A stretch of DNA of 64,000 nt from Castellaniella sp047971665. GTDB lineage: Bacteria > Pseudomonadota > Gammaproteobacteria > Burkholderiales > Burkholderiaceae_B. Both the position numbers and the translations under genes were made by a program. Below the pieces are notes generated by a model. The model saw only the letters and a program-made list of their open reading frames with translations. It was not told the origin of the DNA and ran no database searches. The DNA lies in NCBI RefSeq assembly GCF_047971665.1, contig NZ_JBKEAA010000017.1, forward strand, positions 56,620 to 120,619, in the 5' to 3' direction. Positions 1 to 8,695 of this stretch are shown here, piece by piece; position 1 is the stretch's first letter, and each line of letters starts with the position of its first letter.

Positions 1-744
1 CTCGCACTGGGCGCCTACATCGCCTATACCCTGCATCCATATCTTGGTTTCTGGGGCGCACTGGTCGTTTCGCCTTTCCTGACCGCGCTGATCGGGATTC
101 TCGTGGAACGCATCCTGATCCGCCCCCTGTACGCGCGGGATCCGCTCTACAGTCTGCTGCTGACCTTCGGTCTGGCCTTCGTGCTGCAGGATTCTGTACG
201 CTACATCTGGGGCGCACAGGGCCTGCCGGTCCAGGTTCCGGCCATCCTCAATTCCTCGCTCAGCCCCACGCTCTTTTTCCTGACCGGCTATCGGGTCTTC
301 ATGGTGGCCCTGGTGGCCATCACCGTCGCCATCCTGTTTTTCATCCTCAAGAAGACCCGTCTGGGCATGCGCATCCGCGCAGGCACCCTGGACCTGGAAA
401 TGGTCTCGGCGCTGGGCGTCGACGTCCGCATCCTGCGCAACCTGAATTTCGGCCTGGGCATCTTTTTCGCCGGGCTGGCGGGAGTGCTGGCCGCGGGCAT
501 GCTGGGCCTGACGCCCACGATCGGCGATCAGCTGATCATGCCCAGCTTCGTCGCCGTCATCGTCGGCGGCCTGGGCAGTCTGGTCGGCACTCTGTTCGGC
601 GGGCTGCTCATCGGCATCGCCGCCGGGGTCGTCACCGTGTTCTACCCCTCGGCTTCGGAAGCAACCATCTACGTCATGATGGCGCTCGTGCTCCTGATCC
701 GGCCTCATGGTCTGTTCGGTGAAGAAGGAGGGACCAAACTGTGA
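1..744 (+). CDS. livH: Branched-chain amino acid ABC transporter permease LivH (5' truncated by window edge)
   Basis: Inner-membrane permease of the high-affinity branched-chain amino acid importer. The frame is open from base 1, so the N-terminus lies outside the window. The visible 247 codons encode successive hydrophobic segments and the LivH-family stretch FVAVIVGGLGSLVGTLFGG near the C-terminus. The stop overlaps the GTG start of the next permease by 4 bp. It forms a four-gene set with livM, livG and livF. The true substrate could be another LIV/HAAT-family ligand such as urea or an aromatic acid, because the binding protein is not in view. Confidence 0.93.
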   Translation, partial: LALGAYIAYTLHPYLGFWGALVVSPFLTALIGILVERILIRPLYARDPLYSLLLTFGLAFVLQDSVRYIWGAQGLPVQVPAILNSSLSPTLFFLTGYRVFMVALVAITVAILFFILKKTRLGMRIRAGTLDLEMVSALGVDVRILRNLNFGLGIFFAGLAGVLAAGMLGLTPTIGDQLIMPSFVAVIVGGLGSLVGTLFGGLLIGIAAGVVTVFYPSASEATIYVMMALVLLIRPHGLFGEEGGTKL

Positions 745-1685
745 ACCATCCGATCACGAAATCCTTCAGCCTGATCGTCGTCTGGGCCATCCTGCTGACC
801 CTGCCTCTGTGGATCGGCGGCATCGGCGGCTATACCGATCTGGCATCCCGGGTGCTCATCATCGGCCTGGCCGCCATGGCGACCAACCTGCTGGTCGGCC
901 ATTCCGGAGTCATGGCCTTCGGGCATGCGGCCTATTTCGGGCTCGGCGCCTACGGCACCGGCCTGGTCATCAAATATCTGATCCCCAGCACGCCGGTGGG
1001 CTTCATCATCGGCATCCTGGTCGGCACGCTGGGCGGCGCCATCATCGGTTATCTGCTGGCCAAACTGCGGGGCATCTATTTCGCGCTGGCCACCATCGCC
1101 TTTGGTCAGGTGTTCTATTTCATCGCCTTCCGCTGGAACTCGGTCACGGGCGGCGACAACGGCCTGACCTTTCAGCGACTGCCGATCGATCTGGGCATCA
1201 CGCAGATCGACCTGTCCTCCAGCCTGACGTTCTACTACACGGCCCTGGCGGTCTTCGCCGTCTGCGCCGCGCTGATGGCCATCCTGTTGCGCTCGCCTTT
1301 CGGGCACACCCTCCTGGCCATGCGAGAGAACGAACGGCGGGCGCGATTCCTGGGCATTCCAGTGAATCGCCACCTGTGGATCGCCTACACCGCATCCTGC
1401 GTGTTCGTCTCCACCGCCGGCGGCCTGTACGGCCTGCTGAACAACTTTGTCAGCCCCCACAACCTGCACTGGACTCAGTCGGGCGATTTCGTGCTGATGG
1501 CCGTCATCGGCGGCATGCGCTCGTTCTGGGGGCCGCTGCTGGGAGCGGCCATTTTCGTCATCGCCCAGGACTATCTGTCCAGCATCACCGACAGCTGGAT
1601 GTTCTTCATCGGGCTGATCTTCGTCCTGGTCGTTCTGTTCATTCCCCGAGGCATCGTCGGGTTGTTGCAGGGAAAGACATCATGA
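741..1685 (+). CDS. livM: Branched-chain amino acid ABC transporter permease LivM
   Basis: Second membrane subunit of the LIV-type importer, 314 residues with about eight to nine hydrophobic segments. Family hallmarks include GHSGVMAFGHAAYFGLGAYG near residue 55 and RENERRARFLGIPV near residue 195. The GTG start lies in the overlap with livH, preceded by a GAAGGAG Shine-Dalgarno sequence at 724-730. Its stop overlaps the livG start in an ATGA arrangement, which suggests translational coupling. Confidence 0.95.
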   Translation: MNHPITKSFSLIVVWAILLTLPLWIGGIGGYTDLASRVLIIGLAAMATNLLVGHSGVMAFGHAAYFGLGAYGTGLVIKYLIPSTPVGFIIGILVGTLGGAIIGYLLAKLRGIYFALATIAFGQVFYFIAFRWNSVTGGDNGLTFQRLPIDLGITQIDLSSSLTFYYTALAVFAVCAALMAILLRSPFGHTLLAMRENERRARFLGIPVNRHLWIAYTASCVFVSTAGGLYGLLNNFVSPHNLHWTQSGDFVLMAVIGGMRSFWGPLLGAAIFVIAQDYLSSITDSWMFFIGLIFVLVVLFIPRGIVGLLQGKTS

Positions 1686-2440
1686 GCCTGCTCGAAGTCC
1701 ACAACGTCACGCAGCGTTTCGGCAGCCTGGCCGCGGTCAATCAGGTCTCGCTGAACGTCGAGCAAGGCGAACTGCATGCGATCATCGGACCCAACGGCGC
1801 GGGGAAAACAACATTCTTCAACATGATCAGCGGTTTTTACCGCCCCACCAGCGGCCGCATCGTCTTCAATGGCAACGACATCACCGACCTGCCGCCGTAC
1901 GCACGCGTCGGCCTGGGCATGGCGCGCACCTTTCAGATCACCGAGGTCTTTCCGGAGCTCAGCGTGCGCGACAACCTGCGCATCGCCGTCGAGATCACGC
2001 AGGGCCTGCGGTTGAAAATGTACGCCCCCCGCGCGCAGACGGCGCGCACCAACGCGCTGGTGGACGAACTGCTGGAAACCGGCGGCCTCACGGCAAACGC
2101 CGGGCGCAACGTCGGCGAGCTGTCTCACGGGGATCAGCGCTCCACGGAAATCATGATGGCGCTCGCCCTGAAACCGAAAATCCTGCTGCTTGACGAACCG
2201 GCCGCCGGCATGGGCAGCCAGGAAACCTACAACACCGCCGTCCTGATCCGCAAACTGCATCGCACGCAAAAGCTCACCATCGTGCTGGTGGAGCACGACA
2301 TGCGGGTGATCTTCAACCTGGCCGACCGCATCACGGTCCTGACGGAAGGCGAAGTGCTGGATGTGGGCACACCCGCCGAAATCGCCACCAGCGAAAAGGT
2401 TCAGGTGGCCTATCTGGGGGAAAAACGTGAAGGCACTTGA
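1682..2440 (+). CDS. livG: Branched-chain amino acid ABC transporter ATP-binding protein LivG
   Basis: Cytoplasmic ATPase of the LIV importer, 252 residues. Walker A is GPNGAGKTT near residue 40. The signature is degenerate: ELSHGDQRS stands where LSGGQ-like LSYGxQR is usual in LivG. Walker B LLLDEPAAGM and the switch histidine in VLVEHDM are intact. The ATG at 1682 overlaps the livM stop and starts the protein at MSLLEVHNV, the normal family N-terminus; the open frame continues upstream but only through antisense-like sequence. Confidence 0.95.
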   Translation: MSLLEVHNVTQRFGSLAAVNQVSLNVEQGELHAIIGPNGAGKTTFFNMISGFYRPTSGRIVFNGNDITDLPPYARVGLGMARTFQITEVFPELSVRDNLRIAVEITQGLRLKMYAPRAQTARTNALVDELLETGGLTANAGRNVGELSHGDQRSTEIMMALALKPKILLLDEPAAGMGSQETYNTAVLIRKLHRTQKLTIVLVEHDMRVIFNLADRITVLTEGEVLDVGTPAEIATSEKVQVAYLGEKREGT

Positions 2441-3149
2441 AATTCAGCAACTGCACACATATTACGGAAAGAGTCACATCCTGCAGGGCATCGACCTGGA
2501 GGTCGAGGAAGGCGAACTGGTGACGCTGCTGGGCCGCAATGGCGCGGGCAAGTCCACGACACTGCGCAGCATCATGGGCATGACGCCGGCGCGCGAAGGC
2601 CACATCAGGGTCTTCGGCAAAGAATCCACTCACCTGCCGCCCTTTCGCATCGCCCGCCTGGGGGTCGGTCTGGTGCCGGAGGGACGGCGCGTCTTTGCCA
2701 ACCTGACCGTGGATGAGAACCTGAAGGTGCCCGTCGACAGCCCGGGCCACTGGAACATCCCGCGCATCTACCAGCTGTTTCCACGCCTGGAGGAACGCAA
2801 GCATCACAAGGGCAAGCAGCTCTCCGGCGGCGAGCAGGAAATGCTCTCCATCGCCCGCGTCCTGCTGTTGAACCCCCGCCTGCTGTTGCTTGACGAGCCC
2901 TCTCAAGGACTGGCGCCCCTGATCGTCAAGAATGTCTTCGAGGTCATCGTCGCGGCCCGCGACGCCGGTACCTCGGTACTGCTGATCGAGCAGAACGTGC
3001 GCGCCGCCATCGAAGTGGCGGACCGGGCCTATGTCCTGGACCGGGGCCAGATCATCCATACCGGATCGGCGGCCGAATTCGGCCAGGACGAGCAACGCGT
3101 ACAGGAGCTTGCCGGCGCCAGCGCCCAGAAATGGGAATTCACGGATTGA
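2427..3149 (+). CDS. livF: Branched-chain amino acid ABC transporter ATP-binding protein LivF
   Basis: Second ATPase of the importer, 240 residues. Walker A is GRNGAGKST, signature QLSGGEQEML, Walker B LLLDEPSQGL, and the terminal switch is LLIEQNV. The chosen GTG at 2427 follows a GGGG run at 2417-2420, gives the usual N-terminus VKALEIQQL, and overlaps the livG 3' end by 14 bp. Upstream in-frame ATG codons would add non-family residues. It is the last gene of the set; no clear intrinsic terminator follows. Confidence 0.93.
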   Translation: MKALEIQQLHTYYGKSHILQGIDLEVEEGELVTLLGRNGAGKSTTLRSIMGMTPAREGHIRVFGKESTHLPPFRIARLGVGLVPEGRRVFANLTVDENLKVPVDSPGHWNIPRIYQLFPRLEERKHHKGKQLSGGEQEMLSIARVLLLNPRLLLLDEPSQGLAPLIVKNVFEVIVAARDAGTSVLLIEQNVRAAIEVADRAYVLDRGQIIHTGSAAEFGQDEQRVQELAGASAQKWEFTD

Positions 3150-3256
3150 CCGGCACGGTTCATCCCTGCCATGCCACAATAGGCGCTGTGTGTGTACTCG
3201 CCCGCATCGTCACGGGCTGAAGCTACGAACCGCGATTCAGGCAGGATTTTTTAAGA

Positions 3257-3610
3257 ATGACTCTGAGCGAACCAGAAGGCCCGGCCCCCGATGAAAACAT
3301 GGAACTGGCATCGTTATCGCATAACGATGTCACCATCCTCGCCGAGACGTTCCGGCTGCTGGGAGATCCGTCGCGGCTCAAAATCATGCTCTACTGCATG
3401 CAGGGAGCTTCCGCGGTGGGCGAAATCGCCGAGAACCTGGACCTCTCGCAGTCACTGGTCAGCCACCACCTGCGCCTGCTGCGCGGCGCCCGCCTGGTCA
3501 AGGGCGAGCGCCAGGCCAAACAGATCTTCTACGAGGTTGCCGACAGTCACGTCAGCCAGGTCCTGCTCGACATGGCGCATCACATCGTCGAAGAACACAA
3601 CGACGACTGA
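3257..3610 (+). CDS. ArsR/SmtB-family zinc-type metalloregulator
   Basis: Small winged-helix repressor of 117 residues. A recognition-helix segment LSQSLVSHHLRLLR lies at about residues 63-76. The C-terminal helix carries D96, H98, H109 and E112, the same spacing as the alpha-5 zinc ligands of SmtB and CzrA (DxH, then ten residues, then HxxE), so zinc or a similar divalent ion is the likely inducer. The N-terminal alpha-3 cysteine site of cadmium/arsenic sensors is absent. It is convergent with the CDF exporter gene, whose promoter holds a SmtB-type operator. The regulatory link is inferred; the binding-site residues are seen. Confidence 0.9.
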   Translation: MTLSEPEGPAPDENMELASLSHNDVTILAETFRLLGDPSRLKIMLYCMQGASAVGEIAENLDLSQSLVSHHLRLLRGARLVKGERQAKQIFYEVADSHVSQVLLDMAHHIVEEHNDD

Positions 3611-3653
3611 TCGTTTGCGCGCCCGTTTGCGCGCCGCGCCTGTCCGCTGAGGG

Positions 3654-4838
3654 TCACGGGGCTCCCTGGACCGAGGGCGCCTGACCGGTCTGAGGCCTCC
3701 GTTCAGCGCTGATGGCATGCATATGCCGGTCTCCGGCCTGATGATCGTGCCGGTCCCCGGCCGAGTGATGGTGCCCGTCTCCCGCGGCATGATCCTGCTT
3801 GTCCTGCGCCGCTGTCTCATGGCCCTCGCCGGGCGCATGATCGTGATCACGGCCATGGCCACCGGACTGTCCATCCGTTTCCGTTGACGACTGCAGGCTG
3901 CAGGGACTGATGTCGGCCTCTGAGTTCCAGTCGATGGCGACAGTGGCGTGTTCGATGCCGAACTGATCCCGCAGGACCTTTTCAGTCAGTTTGGCGACGA
4001 CCCTGGCTTCATCGTCCACGCGCGGACGCACATGCAACGTCGCCATCGTCCGGCCCGAGGTCAGTTGCCACACATGCACATGGCTGACCGCCGCCAGCCC
4101 CGGCACGGCGTCCATCAGGCCGCACGCCAGTTTTTCGGGGGTCGCATCCTCTGGTGCGCCCTCCAGCAGGATATGGAGCGACTTGGCCAGCAGTTTCCAG
4201 GCGCTGCGCACGATCAGCGCCGCCACGATCACGGACAGAATGGGATCGATCGGCGTCCAGCCCGTCAGGTAGATGACGACCCCGGCCACGACGGCGCCGA
4301 CCGACCCCAGGAGATCGCCCATCACGTGCAGGATGGCGCCCTTCACATTGACGTGATCGGTTTCTCCGCGCGTCATGATCCACAGCACCAGCACGTTCAC
4401 CAGCAGGCCGACCACGGCCACAATCATCATCGGCCCGGCCAGGATGACGGGAGGTTCCGTCAAACGCTGCCATGCTTCATAGACGATCCAGATGACGATG
4501 AGCAGCAGGGTCACCGCATTCAGGAATCCGGCGATCACCTCGAAACGCAGATAGCCGAACGTGCGCTTGCTGTCGGCGGCGCGGCGGCCAAAGCGGAATG
4601 CGGCATAGGCCAGGGCCAGCGCGGCGGAATCGGTCAGCATGTGCCCGGCATCGGCCAGCAGGGTCAGCGACCCTGAAAGGATGCCGCCCACGGTCTCCAC
4701 CACCATGAAGGTGAAGATCAGGATGAACGAGATCAGCACCTTGCGCTCGTTGGCGCTGGTGACGGTCGGGGTGTGATCATGGTCATGATCGTGATCATGC
4801 GCGTGAGCATGGCCCTGACGGGAGTGAGCGTGGGACAT
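3654..4838 (-). CDS. Cation diffusion facilitator (zinc-type) exporter with His-rich termini
   Basis: Inner-membrane Zn2+/H+ antiporter of the CDF family (ZitB/CzcD-like), 394 residues. Six hydrophobic segments span about residues 33-215. The transport site is H66-x3-D70 in TM2 and H171-x3-D175 in TM5, the pattern usual for zinc-selective members. A C-terminal cytoplasmic ferredoxin-like domain follows (to about 300). Both ends are His-rich: an HAHDHDHDHDH run at residues 10-22 and an unusually long His/Asp/Gly tail from about 335 to 380, likely metal buffering. A SmtB-type inverted repeat lies 37 bp upstream of the start. Confidence 0.94.
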   Translation of the reverse strand: MSHAHSRQGHAHAHDHDHDHDHTPTVTSANERKVLISFILIFTFMVVETVGGILSGSLTLLADAGHMLTDSAALALAYAAFRFGRRAADSKRTFGYLRFEVIAGFLNAVTLLLIVIWIVYEAWQRLTEPPVILAGPMMIVAVVGLLVNVLVLWIMTRGETDHVNVKGAILHVMGDLLGSVGAVVAGVVIYLTGWTPIDPILSVIVAALIVRSAWKLLAKSLHILLEGAPEDATPEKLACGLMDAVPGLAAVSHVHVWQLTSGRTMATLHVRPRVDDEARVVAKLTEKVLRDQFGIEHATVAIDWNSEADISPCSLQSSTETDGQSGGHGRDHDHAPGEGHETAAQDKQDHAAGDGHHHSAGDRHDHQAGDRHMHAISAERRPQTGQAPSVQGAP

Positions 4839-4874
4839 GGGGGCTTCTCGAATCAGGTTTGCATAAACTCAAGC

Positions 4875-4904
4875 ATAACACATGAACACATATTCATGTG
4901 TTAT
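4875..4904. promoter_or_regulatory. SmtB/ArsR-type operator of the CDF exporter
   Basis: A perfect inverted repeat with 12-bp arms (ATAACACATGAA / TTCATGTGTTAT) and a 6-bp centre CACATA. It contains the TGAA-N6-TTCA core typical of SmtB/CzrA/ZiaR operators (12-2-12 type). It sits just upstream of the minus-strand CDF start, where it would overlap the promoter. The repressor gene at 3257-3610 is the obvious candidate to bind it. Confidence 0.85.
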
Positions 4905-4952
4905 ATTCCAGTCAATGAAACCGTCCTCTGCTGTCCTTTTTGAAGCCCGTCC

Positions 4953-4979
4953 GTAAGCACCCCTGTCAAGCAGACAACG
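4953..4979. repeat. Possible solo IS66-type terminal repeat remnant
   Basis: The first ten bases, GTAAGCACCC, are identical to both ends of the complete IS66 element at 12574-14963, and a GTCAA block follows with a one-base offset. It lies immediately before a truncated multicopper-oxidase 3' end, which suggests an old IS-linked deletion junction. The match beyond ten bases is weak, so chance is possible. Confidence 0.4.
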
Positions 4980-4983
4980 GTTG

Positions 4984-5076
4984 GTAGCCTCGGAGCGGCA
5001 TCCCCCTTTCATGTACCACTGCCATATCCTTGAGCATGAGGATAACGGAATGATGGGGCAATTTGTTGTCAGCTGA
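4984..5076 (+). pseudogene. 3' remnant of a multicopper oxidase
   Basis: About 30 codons in the plus frame ending at TGA 5074-5076 encode PPFMYHCHILEHEDNGMMG followed by QFVV. This is the C-terminal type-1/trinuclear copper-site block of CueO/bilirubin-oxidase-like multicopper oxidases (HCHxxxHxxxGM). The frame is closed by a stop at 4954-4956 and has no start, so only the last tenth of the gene survives. It lies at the left edge of the copper island, next to an IS66-like end. Confidence 0.75.
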
Positions 5077-5123
5077 TGCAGCCAAGCCTGCCGTGATTCA
5101 TCGTGATGGGTAGGCATTGATGC

Positions 5124-6530
5124 TCAACTGCCGACCGCTGGCAGGCTTATTTTGAATTCCGTGGCTTCAGGGGTGGAGCTTGCGAGGATCTTGCCGTTAT
5201 GGGCCTCCACAATGGATTTGGCTATCGCAAGCCCCAGACCCGCTCCTTCCACACTGCGCTGGCGTGAAACATCCGTCCGGTAAAACCTTTCGAAAATCCG
5301 GTCAAGATGTTCCGCAGGAATGACGGGGCCCGGATTTTTGACGCTTATGGTCGCCATTTCCACGCTCGACTCCAGGGTCACGTTGATCGTATGTCCTGCC
5401 GATGTATAACGAATGGCATTGGATAATACGTTGCTCAGCGCTCGGCGGATCATCAGCCTATCCCCTTGGACGCATATCTGTTCGTCGGAGAGTTTAAACT
5501 TCACTTCACGCTCTTCAGCCCATGCGCCAAAGTAATCGAAGAGATTGCGCATTTCGGCCTCCAAGTCAATCTTGACGAGTTCGGGCTTGAGCAAGTTGTT
5601 ATCTGCTTGCGCTAAAAACAGCATGTCGCCAATCATCTTTGCCATGCGTTCGTACTCTTCGAGGCTGGAGTACAGAACCTCGCGATATTGATCGATGCTG
5701 CGTGACTGAGAAAGCGCGACTTCAGTCTGTGTTTTCAGGTTTGTGATCGGCGTCCGTAATTCATGCGCAATGTCCGCGGAAAAGCCAGATAAACGTCGGA
5801 ACACATCCTCAAGCCGTTCGATCATGCCATTGAATGAAATGGACAGTTCCACCAGTTCTGCCGGCACTGTGTGAGGCTCCAATCGAATATGCAATTGATC
5901 GGATCTGATTTGTCGTATTTCCCGGCTGATTCGCCGGATTGGGGCATGTCCTTGATGGACGGCCAACCAGGTAGCCAGAATGGCAATGAGGCAAGCAATG
6001 GTCGTTATGATGCGAAGATAGGTGCGAAAGCTTTCTAGATAGTGCAAATGGAAGTTGATGCTCGTTGCAACCGCGATGGTGAATGTTTTCTCTCCAGGAA
6101 AGCTCTTTGAAGTGGTGTGTAAAACGGCTCCTCGGAATGTCTCCCCATGATCTTGCCATGTACCGACCGTTTCGATGGAAATTTTCTTTACGGGCCGGGA
6201 AATACTCGCGAAACGACCCAGATCCGACCCAGGCGATGCATAAATCTGTGCACCCGTTTCAGAGGAAATGTAATATTGCGCATTGTAGTGCCCGGATATT
6301 TCGGTAGCAAAATGCTCTTTCAGGTCTTCAGGCGTAGCATTTGAAGGGAGTGTGGCCAAGGTATGTTGTAGCGCCTGAACAACGGCATTGAGTTCATCAA
6401 CATCCTGCTGGACGAAATGCTCATTGATGGATCGTTCAATCATCCAGCCGAATGTGAGGAGCACAACTGTAATCACCGCGCCGATAGAGACGGTGAGCCG
6501 TACTGCCAGGGAAGCGGGGCGTCGCGCCAT
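5124..6530 (-). CDS. Heavy-metal (copper) sensor histidine kinase, CusS/CopS-like
   Basis: Membrane two-component sensor, 468 residues. TM1 is near residues 12-30, a periplasmic domain spans about 31-168, TM2 is about 172-192, then HAMP. The dimerisation/H-box is DIAHELRTPITN with H256, the N-box NVLSNAIRYT and the G-box GAGLGLAIAKS; all are intact. It lies 3 bp downstream of its response regulator, so the two are cotranscribed. Copper or silver is inferred from the neighbouring copAB. Lower GC than the livF and ppc regions supports horizontal origin. Confidence 0.9.
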   Translation of the reverse strand: MARRPASLAVRLTVSIGAVITVVLLTFGWMIERSINEHFVQQDVDELNAVVQALQHTLATLPSNATPEDLKEHFATEISGHYNAQYYISSETGAQIYASPGSDLGRFASISRPVKKISIETVGTWQDHGETFRGAVLHTTSKSFPGEKTFTIAVATSINFHLHYLESFRTYLRIITTIACLIAILATWLAVHQGHAPIRRISREIRQIRSDQLHIRLEPHTVPAELVELSISFNGMIERLEDVFRRLSGFSADIAHELRTPITNLKTQTEVALSQSRSIDQYREVLYSSLEEYERMAKMIGDMLFLAQADNNLLKPELVKIDLEAEMRNLFDYFGAWAEEREVKFKLSDEQICVQGDRLMIRRALSNVLSNAIRYTSAGHTINVTLESSVEMATISVKNPGPVIPAEHLDRIFERFYRTDVSRQRSVEGAGLGLAIAKSIVEAHNGKILASSTPEATEFKISLPAVGS

Positions 6531-6533
6531 CCG

Positions 6534-7217
6534 TCAGCCTGGGAGAGCGACATCCAGCATGTAGCCCATGCCGCGTACCGTATGGATAAGCTTGGGCTCG
6601 AAGTCGTCGTCGATTTTTGCGCGCAGGCGTCTTATTGCGACATCAATGACATTCGTATCGCTGTCAAAGTTCATGTCCCATACCTGGGACGCAATGAGCG
6701 ACCGGGGCAATACCTCACCCTGACGACGAACCAGAAGCTCCAGCAGCGCGAACTCTTTGTTGGTGAGGGCGATGCGTCTCTCCTGGCGTTCGGCGCGACG
6801 GCGCGGGATATCAAGGACGAGATCAGCGACCTGCAGCTTGCCTTGAAAAGCGGAAGCGGCGCCGCGACGCAGCAAGGTACGTACGCGCGCCAGCAGTTCC
6901 GAAAAAGCGAATGGCTTGACCAAATAGTCATCAGCGCCAAGCTCCAGTCCTTTTACGCGATCTTCCACGTTGTCTCTTGCCGTCAGAAAGAGCACGGGCG
7001 TAGAGGACTTCTCATACCGAAGCGCCTGCACGATTCGCCAGCCGTCCACATCAGGCAACATGACATCCAGGATGATCAGATCGTACGCGCCGGTGAGTGC
7101 CAGGTGATGCCCATCAAGGCCGGTTCGAGCCAAGTCTACGACAAAGCCGGCCTCTGTTAAGCCTTGACGGACATAATCCCCTGTTTTGACCTCATCCTCG
7201 ACCACGAGCAGCTTCAC
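6534..7217 (-). CDS. Copper-responsive OmpR-family response regulator, CusR/CopR-like
   Basis: DNA-binding partner of the sensor, 227 residues when started at GTG 7217 (VKLLVVEDE), the family's normal length; GAGG lies about 9 bases upstream. An upstream ATG at 7253 would add 12 unrelated residues. The receiver has the acidic pair E7/D8, phospho-acceptor D51 (ILDVMLPD) and a conserved KPF lysine. The C-terminal winged helix contains SDTNVIDVAIRRLRAKID. Two inverted repeats lie directly upstream, and a candidate recognition site (TGACA-N5-GTAAT) lies upstream of the DUF2933 gene. Confidence 0.93.
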   Translation of the reverse strand: MKLLVVEDEVKTGDYVRQGLTEAGFVVDLARTGLDGHHLALTGAYDLIILDVMLPDVDGWRIVQALRYEKSSTPVLFLTARDNVEDRVKGLELGADDYLVKPFAFSELLARVRTLLRRGAASAFQGKLQVADLVLDIPRRRAERQERRIALTNKEFALLELLVRRQGEVLPRSLIASQVWDMNFDSDTNVIDVAIRRLRAKIDDDFEPKLIHTVRGMGYMLDVALPG

Positions 7218-7281
7218 GGCTGTGTACCTCTTAAAACCAGATCTCATCAACATTGCATGGATGACTGTAATCCTACCGCAC

Positions 7282-7326
7282 TGTCATCGACATGACACGA
7301 ACATTACAAACACGCAATGTTCGTGT
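7282..7326. promoter_or_regulatory. Two inverted repeats upstream of the response regulator
   Basis: The first is TGTCAT (7282-7287) paired with ATGACA (7292-7297) across 4 bases, resembling half-sites of heavy-metal OmpR-type boxes. The second is a perfect 11-bp pair, ACACGAACATT (7295-7305) and AATGTTCGTGT (7316-7326), with a 10-base spacer. They share three bases and sit 65-110 bp upstream of the regulator start, a plausible autoregulatory site. Function is inferred. Confidence 0.5.
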
Positions 7327-7438
7327 GGCTCTTGCGAGGTAGGACCACTATTTCGCATATCACAATATTTGCGTTCATAGAGTCAGTTTTCAACCAGCGT
7401 TGACCGCTATATAAGCTCGCCCACATGCGCTGCCTCGG

Positions 7439-8473
7439 TTAAGGGAGGCTGCGATATGTGATCCCGTTGGGATTGGGCCCAACCTGGTAGGTGGCAACCA
7501 CTTCTTGGGTACCGACGTCGATCGCGCTCACGCTATTATCAAGAGCATTGGTGACGAAGACGTATTTTCCATCTTTGCTCGCGACTACCCCATGGGCACC
7601 TTTGCCCGTCACCACCGTCCCGATCACGCTCTGGTTTTGGGTATCGATGACCGATACCGTATTATCCGGCTTGGTGTCGCTTCCCTGGTTGGCCACAAAC
7701 ATCGTATCGCCTGCGCCGGCATACAACTGGATTGGGCCACGACCGACATTTATCTGGTTGATGACTTTCCTTGCAGCAATATCGATGACTGCGACGCTGT
7801 TCTCATCTCGCAGTGAGACATACATCTGCTTGCCGTCCTTTGTGAATGCCACTTGCACGGGCGCTTTTCCAACAGAAATTCTGGCTTTTTCCTTGAGGGT
7901 TTTAGGTTCAATGACGGATACAGAGTTATCGCTGGCATTCGCGACGTAAAGCTCGTGTCCATCCGGGCTGAATCGCAGGCCGTGAGGATAAGCACCGGTG
8001 GCAATTTCAGCGGCAAATTTCCCTGTCTGGGTGTCCACGACGGACAATTGGTTTGCATCTGCGTTCGTAATATAGGCGTAGCGGCCATCCTGGCTGGTGA
8101 CAACATGAGCAGGATGGTCGCCTGAAGGCAGCGTTTTCAGCACTCTATCAAGCCGCTCCACATCCAGGATCAGCAGGCCGGCATCCCCATGGCTGTTGGC
8201 GCTGGCGCCAGGTCCATTACCATGCCCACCTCCTTCCATTTTTGCTGTGCCGACAGCGAGCAATGTTTTTCCGTCGGGAGCAATCTGCACATTGTGGGGG
8301 ATGACGCTGATCTGAGTCGTCTGTACATCACCCGTGCTTAGGGTGATTTTGCTAATGGATCCGTCACCTTCATTGGCGCTATAGACGACGCCGTTAGGAA
8401 GGGATGACGCATGGACCATACTGACGGAAAAAGCGAGAGTGACAGCCAGAAGAATGGGACGAAGTTTGAGCAT
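7439..8473 (-). CDS. Secreted YVTN/YncE-type beta-propeller protein
   Basis: Predicted periplasmic protein of 344 residues. ATG 8473 is preceded by GGAGG with good spacing and opens a clear Sec signal peptide (MLKLRPILLAVTLAFSVSMV... cleaved near ASS); the open frame upstream lacks these features. Repeated blades of the form Y-V-x-N-x-x-x-N-S-V-S-V-I-D occur about every 43 residues through the chain. Such proteins accompany copper and metal loci, but the biochemical role is not established. No catalytic motif is visible. A short Gly/His-rich insertion (EGGGHGNGPG) near residue 80 could bind metal. Confidence 0.85.
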   Translation of the reverse strand: MLKLRPILLAVTLAFSVSMVHASSLPNGVVYSANEGDGSISKITLSTGDVQTTQISVIPHNVQIAPDGKTLLAVGTAKMEGGGHGNGPGASANSHGDAGLLILDVERLDRVLKTLPSGDHPAHVVTSQDGRYAYITNADANQLSVVDTQTGKFAAEIATGAYPHGLRFSPDGHELYVANASDNSVSVIEPKTLKEKARISVGKAPVQVAFTKDGKQMYVSLRDENSVAVIDIAARKVINQINVGRGPIQLYAGAGDTMFVANQGSDTKPDNTVSVIDTQNQSVIGTVVTGKGAHGVVASKDGKYVFVTNALDNSVSAIDVGTQEVVATYQVGPNPNGITYRSLP

Positions 8474-8695
8474 GATGCCTCCAATATAGGCAGGGAAGGA
8501 AAACCTGCTTGCTGACCACGGCCGAGCGAAAGTCTCACCTTTCAGGGCGAGATCAAGCGAAGCAACATCAATGCGACGCCGACGACGCCCTTGCATCGTG
8601 GCGAAGAAACTCCGACCGAAGGGGCGGATCTCTTCACAACAGGACCAATGGTCAGAACTATATGGTTTCGCCTCTGACGTAACGATTACCTCGAA

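Noticed and set aside
707..1681. Upstream extension of livG over livM
   Set aside because: Out-of-frame shadow of livM; the ATG at 1682 gives the family N-terminus and an ATGA overlap.
4869..5117. An 82-codon minus-strand open frame between the CDF exporter and the sensor kinase
   Set aside because: It is antisense to the multicopper-oxidase remnant and spans the SmtB-type operator; no ribosome site or family features.
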